This document shows, piece after piece, positions 11,441 to 22,565 of a stretch of 64,000 nucleotides of DNA. How positions within the stretch are numbered: the stretch's first letter is position 1; every line of letters starts with the position of its first letter. The DNA comes from Chondrosia reniformis (Eukaryota; Porifera; Demospongiae; Chondrillida; Chondrillidae). The notes beneath the pieces were generated by a model that worked only from the letters and a program-made list of their open reading frames with translations, did not search any database and was not told the origin of the DNA. The position numbers and the translations under genes are program-made. Location of the stretch: the NCBI GenBank assembly GCA_947172415.1, contig OX359189.1, positions 5,594,501 to 5,658,500 on the forward strand, given 5' to 3'.

Positions 11441-12972
11441 CTGGATCAGGAAAAGGATCAGGTGCATTAGCCGGGTCGACCAGAGCGATACACCATTGTA
11501 ATGACGTCATACGATGTCGCAATCACAGGACGATGACATCACAATATATTATGCACCAAACTGAAAATATACATTTGTAAAAAAAAACAAAAAATGTTTA
11601 ATATATAAAAAAAATTATATATTTGAATGCAATTAATGTTTTGGCGCGAAAAGTTAGCGGATAGTTTGCAAATGTCTATTCTTGCTCTTGGTTCAGTATT
11701 ATTTGGAGGCAATGATGCCATCATCACCTACATGAAAGGTATGGAACCATAATTATAGGTTAAAGAGTGGAATGCAATCAAAATCATGATGATAATAACA
11801 CACACACAGGGAAGAAACTGCTTGCAAGTACCAAAGAATGTCCTAACTGCAGCACACAGGGTAATTCTCAGCCTATGAGCTGGGAAATACGCTGGGATGC
11901 AGTTGATGGGCATCGATGGCGATGCCCATCAACTACATGCCGGAAAAGCATAGGCATCCGGGAGGGAACCTTTTTCCAACAGACAAGAATTTCACTACAG
12001 AAGTGGCTGATCCTCATCTATTGGTGGGTCAGGGAATATGCAGTCACTGATGCAATGGAAGAGGCAGAGGTTTCAAAGCATGTGGCAGTTGATGTGTACC
12101 AGTGGCTGAGGGAAGTATGCTCAACAAAGCTAACATCCCAAAATATTCAATTGGGGGGGCCTGGCCACATGGTACAAATCAACGAAAGTCTTCTTCGCCA
12201 CAAACCAAAGGTAAAGAAGCACATAACTTTGTTTATTTAATATTCATTTTCTGCCTTCAATCGTAATAGAATCACCAAGGCCGTGCAACACGCCAGGAAG
12301 TCTGGGTCTTTGGATTAGTCGACTGCTCCCAAACACCAGCTTTGGGGTACATGGAAATTGTACCAAACCGGACAGCCATTACCCTTCTTCCCATCATTCA
12401 GTCCCATGTACAACCAGGGACAACTGTGCACTCTGATGAGTGGAGTGCATATCGGAGAGTGCAGGCACTGCCAAATGTCCAGCAGTATCAAAGCGTGAAC
12501 CACTCCCTCCACTTTGTTGATCCAACCACTGGCGTTCACACACAGAATGTGGAATCTTACTGGGCTCGCGTGAAGTTAAAATTTAAAAGGATGAAAGGAG
12601 TAGATGCGAACCAACTCCTGTCGTATCTAGATGAATTCATGTAGCGAGAGAGGTATGGCAAAACTGCACAAGAGTGCTTTGACAAGATCCTGGACCACAT
12701 CGCCGACATATATCCAGTATAAGCTTCTGTTCAGCCCGCTATATTACTGTCCTTTCACCTACTTGTCCTTTTCTGTTCTTTTTTGCTCTTCCGAATCCAT
12801 GCATGACGTTTCCATTTTTCCATATAGTCGCCATTTAGTCGTTTTTGTTTTGTTTTCATATTATATAGTACACCATTTCTATGACGTCATTATTCATCGT
12901 CCTGTGATTGCGACATCGTATGACGTCATTACAATGGCGTATCGCTCTGGTCCGGCTAATGCACCTGATCCC
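11441..12972 (+). mobile_element. Merlin DNA transposon
   Basis: A 1.53-kb element with inverted repeats of about 85 bp (left about 11453-11535, right about 12886-12972). Both begin GGATCAGGTGCATTAGCC and share ATTGTAATGACGTCATACG. It is flanked by a perfect 9-bp direct repeat, AGGAAAATG (11432-11440 and 12973-12981), as expected for Merlin (8-9 bp). It carries an IS1016/ISXO2-like transposase. Confidence 0.9.
11767..12644 (+). CDS. Merlin (ISXO2-like) transposase, two exons
   Basis: Exon 1 runs 11767-12210 and exon 2 from about 12272 to 12644, with a short GT-AG intron between; the start could be slightly upstream. The N-terminus has a zinc ribbon (CPNC, then CPSTTC) and the family segment SIGIREGTFF. 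The DDE core follows: QINESLL in exon 1, then HSDEWSAY and NVESYWARVK in exon 2. The family normally has Asp in the first motif (IDES). Here the codon at 12181-12183 is AAC (Asn), which should abolish cleavage. Otherwise the reading frame is open, so this copy was silenced recently or acts only as a binding protein. Known role: cut-and-paste transposition in the nucleus. Confidence 0.85.
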
Positions 12973-13180
12973 AGGAAAATGCCTGAACATGAAGGAACAG
13001 GTTAAAGGCAAGAGTCAGCTCACGGGATAATCGAAGAGCTGACCCGAAGAGAATACACATTTTTTACTTTAAATTACTTTAACGGCCATCTAGTAAAAAT
13101 TAAATTAAAGTAATTTTTGTACCTATGGTGTTATTGTAATGATCTCTCACCTGTGTCTATTGCACTTTTGTCTAGAGCGT

Positions 13181-14210
13181 CCAGTGAGTGACATCAGTGT
13201 GGGTTGTGGCCCAAGTAAGAAAGCAGTGAAGTCAGCCTGGGCAGAAATGATACAGTCAGGTTGGTTATAGATTAGCTGTACATGTATAGGTAGATGCACA
13301 CATTTGCATCACATACACATGTACATGTAAAGTGATATTAGCCAACTGCTTGGCACATGCTTACGAAAGGAAAAGATCACTGGAGCTGACTTGAGGACAA
13401 CTGCCATTGTGCTGTGCAAGTTTTTGTCAGGGCGTGTTTCAAGTAAGCTTGAAGCTCTCATGGAGAGTGCAGTGCGGATAGCAGAAGTCAGCTATCTTGC
13501 AGAACACAAACGTACCCCTCGTTCTGTATTGCTGCTGTACAATTGCACATGGTATCATCATGAATTACTTTTGTCCCTCATTCCACACCTTCATTCCATC
13601 ACATACCAAAAGTTGTTTGGCTCCTACCTGCATGACATTTCCTGTCATGCTGCTCCTCAATTTGAGCTGGTCTCTTTACGATCTTGCAATACAGAATTTG
13701 AGGAGCGTTTGTTTGGGCAGGTAAGGAGAGTGGCAGAAAACTGCACCAATAGGCAACCTCAGAATATTCTAAATCAGGTGTTTATTCAGTTGCAAGTTCT
13801 TTTAAGCCAAGGGAATGTGAATATAAAGGAAACCAAAGTAGTCAGAACTGCCAGAGATCTGAAGCCCTATGGAGGAACTTCCATCCCCAAAGAATTCATT
13901 GCAACACGAATGCATAGTTGGCAGGTTCACCTTAGAAGAATATCTCCATATCTCTCCAAAGGTGAAGGTGTGTGGTGGACACAGTCTAGCACAGCATATC
14001 ACTTTCATGATGGCGAAGAGCATCCCAACTTTCATCAACAGGGTCCGCATCTGCAGCATTTCTGGAGAATGTCCAGGAAGCAGCTTGATGATACCAAAAT
14101 CAAACAAAGGGAGGACATCCTAGATAATCGTACAACCCTACCAACTCCCTACATACAGCTGTATGATAAGCAGGGAAATCCCACAGAGAAGGTTTATTTT
14201 TCAAATGAGC
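13181..14210 (+). CDS. Repeat-borne protein, unrecognised family
   Basis: A long open stretch (13391 to about 14210) continues from an upstream exon-like block (13181-13258, VSDISVGCGPSKKAVKSAWAEM). Recognisable landmarks are EFEERLFGQVRRVAENCTNR, KPYGGTSIPKEF and the His-rich FHDGEEHPNFHQQGPHLQHF. I associate this combination with multicopy hypothetical proteins of sponges, probably element-derived. No catalytic motif is evident. The open frame runs on to 14269, but from about 14210 it is antisense LINE sequence, so the true C-terminus is lost. The junction is also the left edge of inverted duplication A. Confidence 0.5.
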
Positions 14211-14374
14211 ATAAGTGCAGTTTGTTAATAAACATAGGGATATCAATTGAGTCAAAGGCTTTACGTTAATCTACAAAAATGACTCCTACATAAAGGCCTT
14301 TGTGAATATCCATGTCCCAGTTGTTGGATGAAAACAAGAGTAAGGTTTGGGTTGAGTGAGATGGGCGGAAGCCA

Positions 14375-15640
14375 TTTTGTAGCTTATAAAGGAGTTGTTA
14401 ACTTCCACAGATCTGCGTATTTTCACGTTTTTTCATAAACACTTTTAAAAGCAAGTTTCGTTCTTACAGAAACGATTTGCTACCTTAAACTGGTATACAT
14501 CGAAGCGCTTATTTAAATGTCAGCCAAGTCTAAAATTTGAGCGAGATTGAACAACCAATATCCAAGATATAAAATGTTAAAAAGGGCCGATTTTAAAACT
14601 CTCAGACACTATGCGCTTAGTCTAGGAAAAAGCTAGAACTACGTTCTATACTTCATTTAAAAGGTTACAATGTATTCTAACAAAAATAAGAAGTCCATTT
14701 CGATTCGTCCATCCGTTGAGAAGAAAACTGTGAAAAGACACTTTTAATAGATTAGTAAATGCTATTTAATCTTTCATATCTTGGGAAATAAAGCTCACTA
14801 GCCAACAGACTTCTTAATTCTTACTAAATGACACTCACTGAATCCATTGAAGCTGACTACATGACTATGAGGATCTTCTAACTTAAGCGCATAGACAATT
14901 TTCCCTCACTACTGCAATAGACAGCATTTCTCAACATTTAAATCATATTCATTAGCAAATAAGTATATTCATGGGCTGATTTACGCATTTGAAACGCAAA
15001 CGGTGAAATTTTATACCCGGATGTTAATATTGCACAAATCCTAAGTTGTGTAACTGGGATATTATATACTTGTATACTATACGTTGATGCAAGTGGTCGA
15101 GGATCGCCGTAAGCTTAAGGTGTTAGCCCCCCCCCAAAAAACAAGAGGAATATCAGTCGCTAATCAGATTGCTCTGAAGTTCAACTGCGACTTTGCAAGA
15201 GTTACTGCATACCAATTATTCGTTAACAAAAGGTGTGTAAAACTAAGTAGTCGACGATAGCTAGAGAAGTGACTCATGTTATAGCTACTATGCAATGTAT
15301 TACTAGAGCCCCTGAAAAGCCGTTTTCACGATTATATTAGACATTAATTATATAATACGATACGTACGAAGTGAGACGATTAGATAAGACATTAATGAGA
15401 TACGAAGTGAGACGATTATAAGACATGATACGAAGCGAGACGATTATATGCGATACGCAAATCAATTAAGCCAACAGATGGCTGCTGTTTTAAATCTATA
15501 TATATAGCTATATCCTGTAACTGCTACCGCTAAATAACGCATTCACTCTAAGGATTAAAAAGCGAAAATTCTTAACTAATTAGCCCTTGTTAGGTGATGA
15601 TCGCTATAAGGCAGCCTATATATGCCTAAAGAACAGCCAT
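14375..15640 (-). repeat. C repeat, copy inside LINE (left)
   Basis: A 1.2-kb non-coding insert splitting the LINE reverse transcriptase. It contains three to four copies of CGTCTCACTTCGTATC (read on the minus strand). Clear terminal inverted repeats were not found. Other copies are at 28150-29345 and 36830-37655. Confidence 0.65.
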
Positions 15641-16138
15641 AAGGTACAATTGCCAAGATGACTCATGAGCTGTAAGCTAATAGCTCTTTCAAGCACCTTA
15701 CTGATAGATGGGAGTACTGATATGGGTCTATAATTGTCTACACTGTCTTGGTCTTTATCTTTATATGTTGGAGTCACAATAGCTTGTTTGAAGATGGATG
15801 GGACAGAGTTTTGCTGAATTGAGTAGTTTATTATCTTGGCAATGGGATATGCTAGTTCTGGTACACCTTGTTTTAGAGCAGAGGAAGGGATACCATCAAT
15901 TCCACTTGCTTTCTTCATGTTAAGGTTGTTTAATAAGTCCAAGCACTGACTGTCAGTAATTGGCTGGAGAGCAAGCTGTGTAGTGCAAGCTGGTGATGTT
16001 GACGATGGTAGCATGTGGGTGGATTAATCTGAGGGGGTTGAATTGTGAGTAGATCTGAAATGGTCATTGAATTTACTAGCTGTTTCTGTTGGCTCTGAGA
16101 TAGCAGATGATAGTAGTATCTTGGTGTTGCTATCATAT
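15616..16138 (-). pseudogene. LINE reverse transcriptase, 5' part
   Basis: Reads KKASGIDGIPSSALKQGV, IINYSIQQNSVPSIFKQA, then NYRPISVLPSISKVLERAI: the N-terminal fingers of a CR1/Jockey-like non-LTR reverse transcriptase. The frame stops where the C repeat begins. It is 5'-truncated and inserted in a piggyBac fragment. Confidence 0.85.
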
Positions 16139-16149
16139 TATGATTTCAG

Positions 16150-16352
16150 TACTTAATATTTCAGTATCTAAATGACAACACCAAGGCAATTCCAAGAGAT
16201 AACCCAGGGTACGATCGATTACATAAAATAAGACCCCTCATCACCACAGTGAAGCAAAGATGTCTTGAGGCTTACTATCCCCATCAGGAGTGCAGTATCG
16301 ATGAAGCGATGGTGGCATTTAAGGGGCGCAGTGCCTTGAAACAATATATCAC
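16150..16352 (+). pseudogene. piggyBac transposase fragment
   Basis: NDNTKAIPRDNPGYDRLHKI and CSIDEAMVAFKGRSALKQYI are conserved piggyBac segments; the second includes the first catalytic Asp region. The fragment is cut off at 16352 by the edge of duplication A. Confidence 0.75.
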
Positions 16353-16649
16353 TGTAAACAAAGTGGTGAATATATCCACCAAAAACCCGTGACCACTATT
16401 TCCTCCAATATCAACCACCTATAGTGGTTATATACACCACTATTATTATCATTATACCTTCCTCCTGTATAAACCATCCTAATATGGACTTTAAAGCTTG
16501 GGTTTGATAAAAGAAGAAGGTATATATATGATTATAGTTACAAGACATAAATGACTCCCAATTCCTGCAATTTTCTGTAAGAGTATATGAAGAAATTGTT
16601 AGTGGATTCCTATATAGAGCTCAGCTACAAGTCAAAGAACACTAAACAT
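16353..16649. other. Non-coding, palindrome-rich
   Basis: Short palindromes built on CCACTATAGTGG-like and GTGGTTATATACACCAC sequence; no gene. Confidence 0.4.
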
Positions 16650-16985
16650 TTAAGTGCAAGGAACATCTACATCCACCTATATATATATACGTAGCTATAA
16701 ATCATCAGCTTCCTGAATAGGTCATTGTTCCTCCCTGACAACTTAAATTTGAAACAATTAATGATATATGTGCACATGAGAAAGACTATATATAATAGTC
16801 TCTGCTCATCTCCAATGTTGACTTGTTCAGTAGGTCAATATGGTTCAACTCATGAACATATATACACACCTAAAATACTCATCTTAACATCCATGCACAT
16901 TCATGCATGCACAGATTCCCATATAGAGCTGTAAGTCAAAAAAATAAACAATTAAGTGAAATATCTGCATGGCATACCTTGTATA
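16650..16985 (+). repeat. Direct repeat D, copy 1
   Basis: About 330 bp starting TTAAGTGCAAGGAACATCTAC, matched at 20683-21012 with only small differences. Both copies start with TTAA. In the second copy this is the piggyBac target site, so copy 1 resembles the empty site. Confidence 0.75.
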
Positions 16986-17130
16986 TAAGGCCCCTAGATT
17001 TAGCATGGAGAGCCAAGGATTCACAGAAGATCAAGATAATCCAAAGCTCTCTTCAGGTTAAGTTCCTTTATAGGCTCTTTTACAGAATAGGCATAGCATG
17101 TAGGAAAATGGTATCTTAGATTTTTCATGT
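16980..17130 (+). repeat. Shortened copy of the 19.5-kb Penelope-like 3' end
   Basis: Matches 19478-19738 (TAAGGCCCCTAGATTTAGCA, then AGGCTCTTTTACAGAATAGG) with part of the middle missing. Confidence 0.65.
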
Positions 17131-17209
17131 GTTTACTTAGCCTCATGTTAGTCCCTGGTGGCTGTTGAGCCATTGTTGCCTTTAAATAGTCCCGGCTACA
17201 TGTAATAGG

Positions 17210-18976
17210 TTAAGTCTTTGTGGACTAGCTTGTCAAGTCCTTGACCCATTTCCAATCATGACTATTACAAATATTGCCCAGCAGACCAATCTACATGCCT
17301 CCCAAAAACCTCCCAGTGACAGTTACAAATGGTAAACACTAATGAAGAGGAACTTGGTCTATTCCTTGGCATGTTAATTGCTATGTGAATACACCAATTG
17401 CCATCTTTAGAAGACTACTGGTCTACTGATCCTCTTTTAGGTGTACCACGAATAACTGCTGGCATGTCATATAAAAGATTTCGAGCTATACGTAGCAGCC
17501 TCCACATAAACGACAACACCACTGCAGTAGGTAGGGACCAGTCTAGATTTGATCGTCTCCATAAAGTACGCCCATTACTTAAAATAGTTAACCAAAATTG
17601 CCTTCACACATACAACCCTGGTCAGAATTGTAGCATAGATTAAGCCATGGTGGCTTTCAAAGGGCGGAGTAGCCTGAAGCAGTGCATTCCATTGAAGCCT
17701 ACGAAAAGGGGCTTCAAAGTGTGGACCCTGTGTGACTCTGCAAATGGCTACATTTCTAATTTTCAGGTGTACACTGGTGCACAGGGTAGTTCCCCAGAAT
17801 ACAGTCTTGGGGGCAAGTGGTAAAAACACTTGCTCAGCCCTTTTTAGACAAGAATTACAACCTCTTCTTTGACAATTATTTTTCTAGTGTAGAATTATTA
17901 TCTTTCTTGTCTTCTCACAACACCTACTGTATCACTACAACACAAACAAAAAGGAAGCAGTGGCCATAAGATTTAAACGTCAAAGAATTGAAGGATATTA
18001 TGTCTCGGAGAAAAAGCCATTCTGTAATTGTCCAGACATCAAATGGCACAGATGTACAGTGCCTATTGTGGATGGACAAGAAATGTGTTCCCTTTGTTAA
18101 TACACTTACGGATCCATCCTCCTCAGCCACAGTAGTAAGAAAGAATAAGGATGGCACTAGAGTGGATGTAGATTGCCCAATGGCAGTCAAGCTCTACCAT
18201 AAATTCATGGGAGGTGTTGATTTGGCAGACCAGCGGCGTAAAACCTACACAACAAGTAGGAAGTCCATAAAATGGTGGATGCCAATCTTTCATTATCTTG
18301 TCGATATATCATTAGTAAATGGCTACATTTTGTACAAAGACAACAACCCCAACCAAACCAAGAAGCTTACCCAAAAGGAATTCCATTTGGAGGTAGGCAA
18401 GGAGCTTCTATCACAGCATTCTTCACGTAAAAGGTCATCACTTCCTACTACCGATGCCCCTCCATCATCACGTTACTGTGAAAAGCACTTCCCAAGTAGA
18501 GGAGTTACAGAACGCCAATGCAAAATTTGCCGAAAGAATGATCGCAGGAAACATACGATTTTCTGTTGTAAATCGTGTTCTTCTGACACTGATATACACC
18601 TCTGCCCAACAACTTGCTTTGAAGAGTTCCATACGTTGAAGAAATGAAGATAACATTGAAGAAACGCTAAAAAATAAACTGAACACTTTCATACACTTTC
18701 CGGTATCCATTTTATTACTATCATAACTAATTATTTTAGTGCATTTTTGTGTAAACAATTCCGCATTCCTTCGAATATCTTAGTATTTCTGTATTAAGTT
18801 TCTCTCTATAACTTTTTTAATATATATTGTAACGGGCTGTAACTTTAATAATAAATTTCTAATGTTAGGTAGACGATATAATATACGAATTTTTACAGAA
18901 ATTGGAAAGAAAATGGTGGACACGAAAGTCTCTCCTTAAGAGCCACTTTTCTGGCTTATGACAGTCAAAGGGTTAA
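17210..18976 (+). mobile_element. piggyBac element PB1
   Basis: Transposase followed by a 3' end reaching TTAA at 18973-18976 through a subterminal GAGCCACTTTTCTGGCTTATG palindrome. The left terminus was not identified. It lies against the Penelope-like frame starting at 18958-18980. Confidence 0.7.
17275..18647 (+). pseudogene. piggyBac transposase (PB1), degraded
   Basis: The family order is intact: NEEELGLFLGMLIA, LPSLEDYWSTDPLLGVPRI, MSYKRFRAIRSSLHINDN, SIDxAMVAFKGRSSLKQCIP, NLFFDNYFSSVELL, CLLWMDKKCVPFVNTL, MAVKLYHKFMGGVDLADQR, then a C-terminal Cys-rich domain (CKICRKND, CCKSC). In-frame stops interrupt it before LPSLEDY, at the SID/AMVAF junction and after the QVYTGAQG segment, so it cannot make a full protein. 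The last open block (17988-18647) covers the third catalytic region, the GVDLADQ motif and the zinc-binding tail. A full piggyBac transposase is about 590 residues; about 450 are represented here. Confidence 0.85.
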
Positions 18977-19605
18977 CAAGCTCCCCATCATTAGGTAAAG
19001 GTAGGATGCCTGGTGATGAAAAGTTAGCTAACTCTCCCCCATCTGTAGGTAGAGGGGTGCCTACTGGTGGGCAAGCTAGCCCCTCACTAGTTAGGAAGTG
19101 TAGCAGTAAGCGGTGTAAAACATGTCCCCTTTTAGTTACTGGCCCTACTTTTAAGAGTTCAGTTACTGGCAGGACCTATCAAGTCCATAGCCCTTGTGGT
19201 CCCCTAGGATGTCAGAGTAGGAATGTTGTGTATCTTATTACTTGTAAAAAATGTGATGTACAGTATGTAGGAGAAACCTCTCAAATGCTTAGGAGTAGAA
19301 TGAACAACCATAGGACTAGTACCAAAGGTTTTAAGCCACTGTATCTCTACAGTCACTTTAATTCTGATAACCATAGTTTTAATGATGCCTTGATTATGCC
19401 CATAGAACAGATACTAGAGACTCCTAATTCTTCTAGCCTCAGACTACTGAGAGAAGCGTTCTGGCACCAAAATAGTGTATATAAAGCCCCTAGATTTAGC
19501 ATGGAGAGCCAAGGATTCACAGAAGATCAATATAAAGAAAAAGACAGACTCCCAGGATCACTGATGAAGGGTGGAATTCCCAGAAACGGCTGTCTGACCC
19601 AGTGA
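18958..19605 (+). CDS. GIY-YIG endonuclease domain of a Penelope-like element
   Basis: An open frame of about 210 residues. A Cys cluster (CSSKRCKTCPLL) precedes the GIY-YIG core: NVVYLITCKKCDVQYVGE, then TSQMLRSRMNNHR, HFNSDNHSFND and a C-terminal LREAFWHQ helix. This arrangement (zinc knuckle then GIY-YIG) is known from Penelope-like elements of the Neptune/Nematis type. The preceding reverse transcriptase is not present next to it; piggyBac PB1 lies immediately upstream. The first 20 residues may be piggyBac end sequence. It is an isolated C-terminal piece. Confidence 0.75.
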   Translation: MTVKGLTSSPSLGKGRMPGDEKLANSPPSVGRGVPTGGQASPSLVRKCSSKRCKTCPLLVTGPTFKSSVTGRTYQVHSPCGPLGCQSRNVVYLITCKKCDVQYVGETSQMLRSRMNNHRTSTKGFKPLYLYSHFNSDNHSFNDALIMPIEQILETPNSSSLRLLREAFWHQNSVYKAPRFSMESQGFTEDQYKEKDRLPGSLMKGGIPRNGCLTQ

Positions 19606-19734
19606 AGAAGATGAAAGAAGGGAAAAGAAGGAAGAAAAGACTCCTGTATCTTCATCCAAAGCTAGTTCCCCTATAGGCTCTTTTACAGAATAGGCATAGC
19701 ATGTAGGAAAATGGTATCTTAGATTTTTCTTGTG

Positions 19735-20686
19735 CATCATCATCATCATCTTCGTCGTCGTAGTTATCCTCATTATCATTATCGCATTGTTGGTTAGATG
19801 AAGGTGAAGTGGAAGTTGGGTTTTTGTAGGTGTGGAAGTTACAGGGTGACTATTAGTGAATATCTGTGGAGATTGTTGACTGAGGAGACTAGCTTGATCA
19901 GTGATATCGGAAAGGTCAGTGTAATTTACACATTGTGCTTCCTCTAGTGCATCATGTGCATTCTGAAGCCTTGAAAGTTGACTCAGATTATCATCTTCAT
20001 TGCTCTCCTGATAGCTGACATCAGAATTTTCCCAGTCAGAATCATCATCAAGTTGCCTAACTACACCACTGACATTCAACTGCTTATCCATTTCCTGTTA
20101 TATAATTACTTTATATTTACTACATTTGCAGTCAATAACCTTTTAGTTTTGTTGAAAAAATTGAGATAATGCCTGTCTGTAGATTGTCACTTCACCCAGG
20201 GAGGTTTACTAAGCCCTGGCAAGCACGTATTATATATAAGAAAGTAGTAGGTGTATTGCGCAGTTCGATGAATCATGATGCATGTAATAAAAGAGATTAT
20301 TACTTTGTTATTGTTTAACAAAGAATGAAAGGGAACAGAGAGCGGCCTGATCATGGTCGCACAGGCCGCATGAGGTGCACAGGCCGCATGAGGTGTGCAG
20401 GCCCTGTCTAGAGGACGTTTATGGCTTAAATCGAGAGCAAATCTTCTGTAACGTTTACCGTAAATACGAAGCCTTATTATGACTTTAAACGGAAAGTCAG
20501 CCGTTAAAATCGACTATATATTCTATGTTATTATTACTCTTACTACTTTATCGAATAACTTTCGTTTAACTACTTCAGTTTCCTAAAATTAGTTCATTTT
20601 AGAAGAAGAACGTTATCGAGCCAGAAAACTGGCTTCCGAAGGTTAACGGCATAACGAAAGTGAAAACGGGAATTGCAAAGGGTTAA
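19735..20686 (-). pseudogene. piggyBac 5' end and N-terminal region (PB2)
   Basis: On the minus strand the end at TTAA (20683-20686) runs through a GAAGCCAGTTTTCTGGCTC palindrome. It leads to a start at 20091 coding for MDKQLNVSGVVRQLDDDSDW, then an acidic Ser-rich N-terminus typical of piggyBac transposases. After about 120 residues the frame passes into the Penelope-like 3' region. Only the first part of the element survives. Confidence 0.6.
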
Positions 20687-21012
20687 GTGCATGGAACATC
20701 TACATCCACCTATATAGCTATATATCATCAGCTTCCTGAATAGGTCATTGTTCATCCCCAACAACTTAATTTGAAACAATTAATGATATATGTGCACATG
20801 ATCAAAACTATATATAATAGTCTCTGTCCATATATATACTCCAATGTTGACTTGTTCAGTAGGTCAATATGGTTCAACTCATGAACATATATACACACCT
20901 AAAATACTCATCTTAACATCCATGCACATTCATGCATGCACAGATTCCCATATAGAGCTGTAAGTCAAAGAAAAATAAACAATTAAGTGAAACATCTGCA
21001 TGGCATACCTTA
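20683..21012 (+). repeat. Direct repeat D, copy 2
   Basis: Second copy of the 16650-16985 repeat. It follows the PB2 TTAA directly. Confidence 0.75.
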
Positions 21013-21451
21013 TATCATCACACCTGCATAAAAGGTCAATATGGTTCAACTCATGAATCACAGAGGAGCCATACAGACTGGTGGATTTTATATAACTGAA
21101 TTCCAATAAGTGGAGACCTGAAGACTGGCATGACCAGCTATAAATTCTGTATTCCTATAGGGACACTTAATGGAATTCATTTAAGTGGAACCACACATAC
21201 ATAACACACTTTGCCTAGAACCCCCACCACACATGGAGCCATGCAGACTGGTGGTTTGTATAACTATACTTCTCTATAAGGACAGTTAATTCATAAAGTT
21301 GCAATATATATAGCTGAGACAATATAAATTTGGGATTTTTTATACTATAAGTTGACTCAGTCATATATCCTATAGCTTGAGGTCATGTTCTGCATGGTAT
21401 AAAAAGGTGTATTTATAGACAGCACAATCAGTTACATTTAAAACTGGCAAA
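21013..21451. other. Upstream region of the SAM-domain gene
   Basis: No gene. It holds two copies of a CAGACTGGTGGNTT(G/T)TATAACT block, and a TATAAAAAGG box at about 21399-21408 lies 44 bp before the ATG at 21452. This box is a candidate core promoter. Confidence 0.4.
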
Positions 21452-22565
21452 ATGGCACAGGCAAGCTTATCTACTATGAGTAGTGATCAAGTTAAACAAT
21501 GGCTCACTGAGATTGGCATTTCTATAGAAGTCGTTAATGTAAGTCAGGTTGTATAACTGCATGACACATTACACTTATAAAAAATCACTTATATAAAATT
21601 TATATACGTATAGGTGAGGATATGAATGGTACTGATTTGATGGAATTATTAGAAGATGCTAGCTCTGACGATTTTAACAGGATCTGTCCTCTAGGACTGT
21701 GTTACCTATGCTGTCTATCTCACCTCTAAGTAAATGTTACTACTAGAAGACCGATGTGATTTGTCCTACATATAGCAATCCACATCAGCTAGTGGAGCCA
21801 TCCTCACATGAGGGTAACACCCTTTACTTAGACGGGAGGAAGAAGGTTATATCTATGATGGTGGCTGGTAGAGAATTGATTCTTCAAGAAAAGCCAAAAA
21901 TACATATTTTGGATTACCTAGGAGATTACCAAGATGAAGTCAGCACTGAAATTGGCAAACTTTTCACAGTTCTGTCTCGCAATCCCAAGGTGGATTTAGT
22001 AGATCATTACATTCCAGTATTTCCAAACTTGCATGGACAGTATATATATATATATACATATGCATGAACATTGATCTTGGTCTATATATTTCAGTTCAAT
22101 TTACAAGAAAATCCCCTCCCTCCTGATGTTCATCTCAGCCCTACACAAGTAAGTTTATATTGTGCAAATCTCAACCTTTTTATTGTTGAGTGTTTATCAT
22201 TTCTGTAGGTTGCTCAACTTGATTTTGCCCTGAGCAAGTTCATGCAGTACAGTCAGGACATTGTTGGGATGGACCAGTTTGAAGATGGGACTCAATGATG
22301 AAGGCATACATGATGGGTATACCCAACTCAGTTCTACTTGCTGGAGTTCCAATTGGAGTGAGTTTCATTTCATGAATGTGTGTGTACGTGTAATCCTTTT
22401 ATCAAGTCAACCACAATTAACGTATATATATATAGATCAAGATGTTCATGTTTGAAAACCAGAGCAAGGAGGACGTTAAACTGAAGGTCACACCCTTAGA
22501 GGGCATTCACCTACCAGCTGGCTTCCCCAAAGTCTGTTCTACTGTCTGTGGGCTGCTCAAGTTAG
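21452..22565 (+). CDS. SAM-domain gene, 5' part
   Basis: Exon 1 (21452-21538) encodes MAQASLSTMSSDQVKQWLTE. The next block (about 21619-21690) encodes DMNGTDLMELLEDASSDDF. Together they make most of a sterile-alpha-motif fold, a protein-protein interaction domain. Later exon-like blocks are at about 21781-22039 (LDGRKKVISMMVAGRELILQ), 22097-22150, 22209-22300 and 22435-22570 (KLKVTPLEGIHLPAGFPKVC). Exact joins are unsure because some phases do not match at the sites seen. The family beyond the SAM domain is unknown to me. The next intron is where inverted duplication B begins (about 22583), so the 3' end is missing or displaced. Confidence 0.5.

Larger units (their letters stand above)
14210..16352 (-). 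repeat. Inverted duplication A, left copy
   Basis: On the minus strand this matches 27430-29540 of the plus strand, about 2.1 kb. In order it holds a LINE piece (14210-14375), the C repeat (about 14375-15640), a LINE piece (15640-16140) and a piggyBac piece (16150-16352). It ends abruptly at both sides inside coding sequence. The other copy continues farther, so this one is the derived copy. Confidence 0.85.

Noticed and set aside
12430-12470. CTGATGAGTGGAG...CGGAG inside the Merlin gene
   Set aside because: This is the catalytic HSDEWSAY coding segment; no GAA core in place and no pairing.
14210-14269. C-terminal tail of the 13.4-kb open frame
   Set aside because: The last about 20 codons are antisense LINE sequence at the edge of duplication A, not native protein.
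19740-19770. ATC/GTC trinucleotide run as a possible coding repeat
   Set aside because: It encodes Met-rich junk downstream of the piggyBac N-terminus and looks like a microsatellite at a junction.
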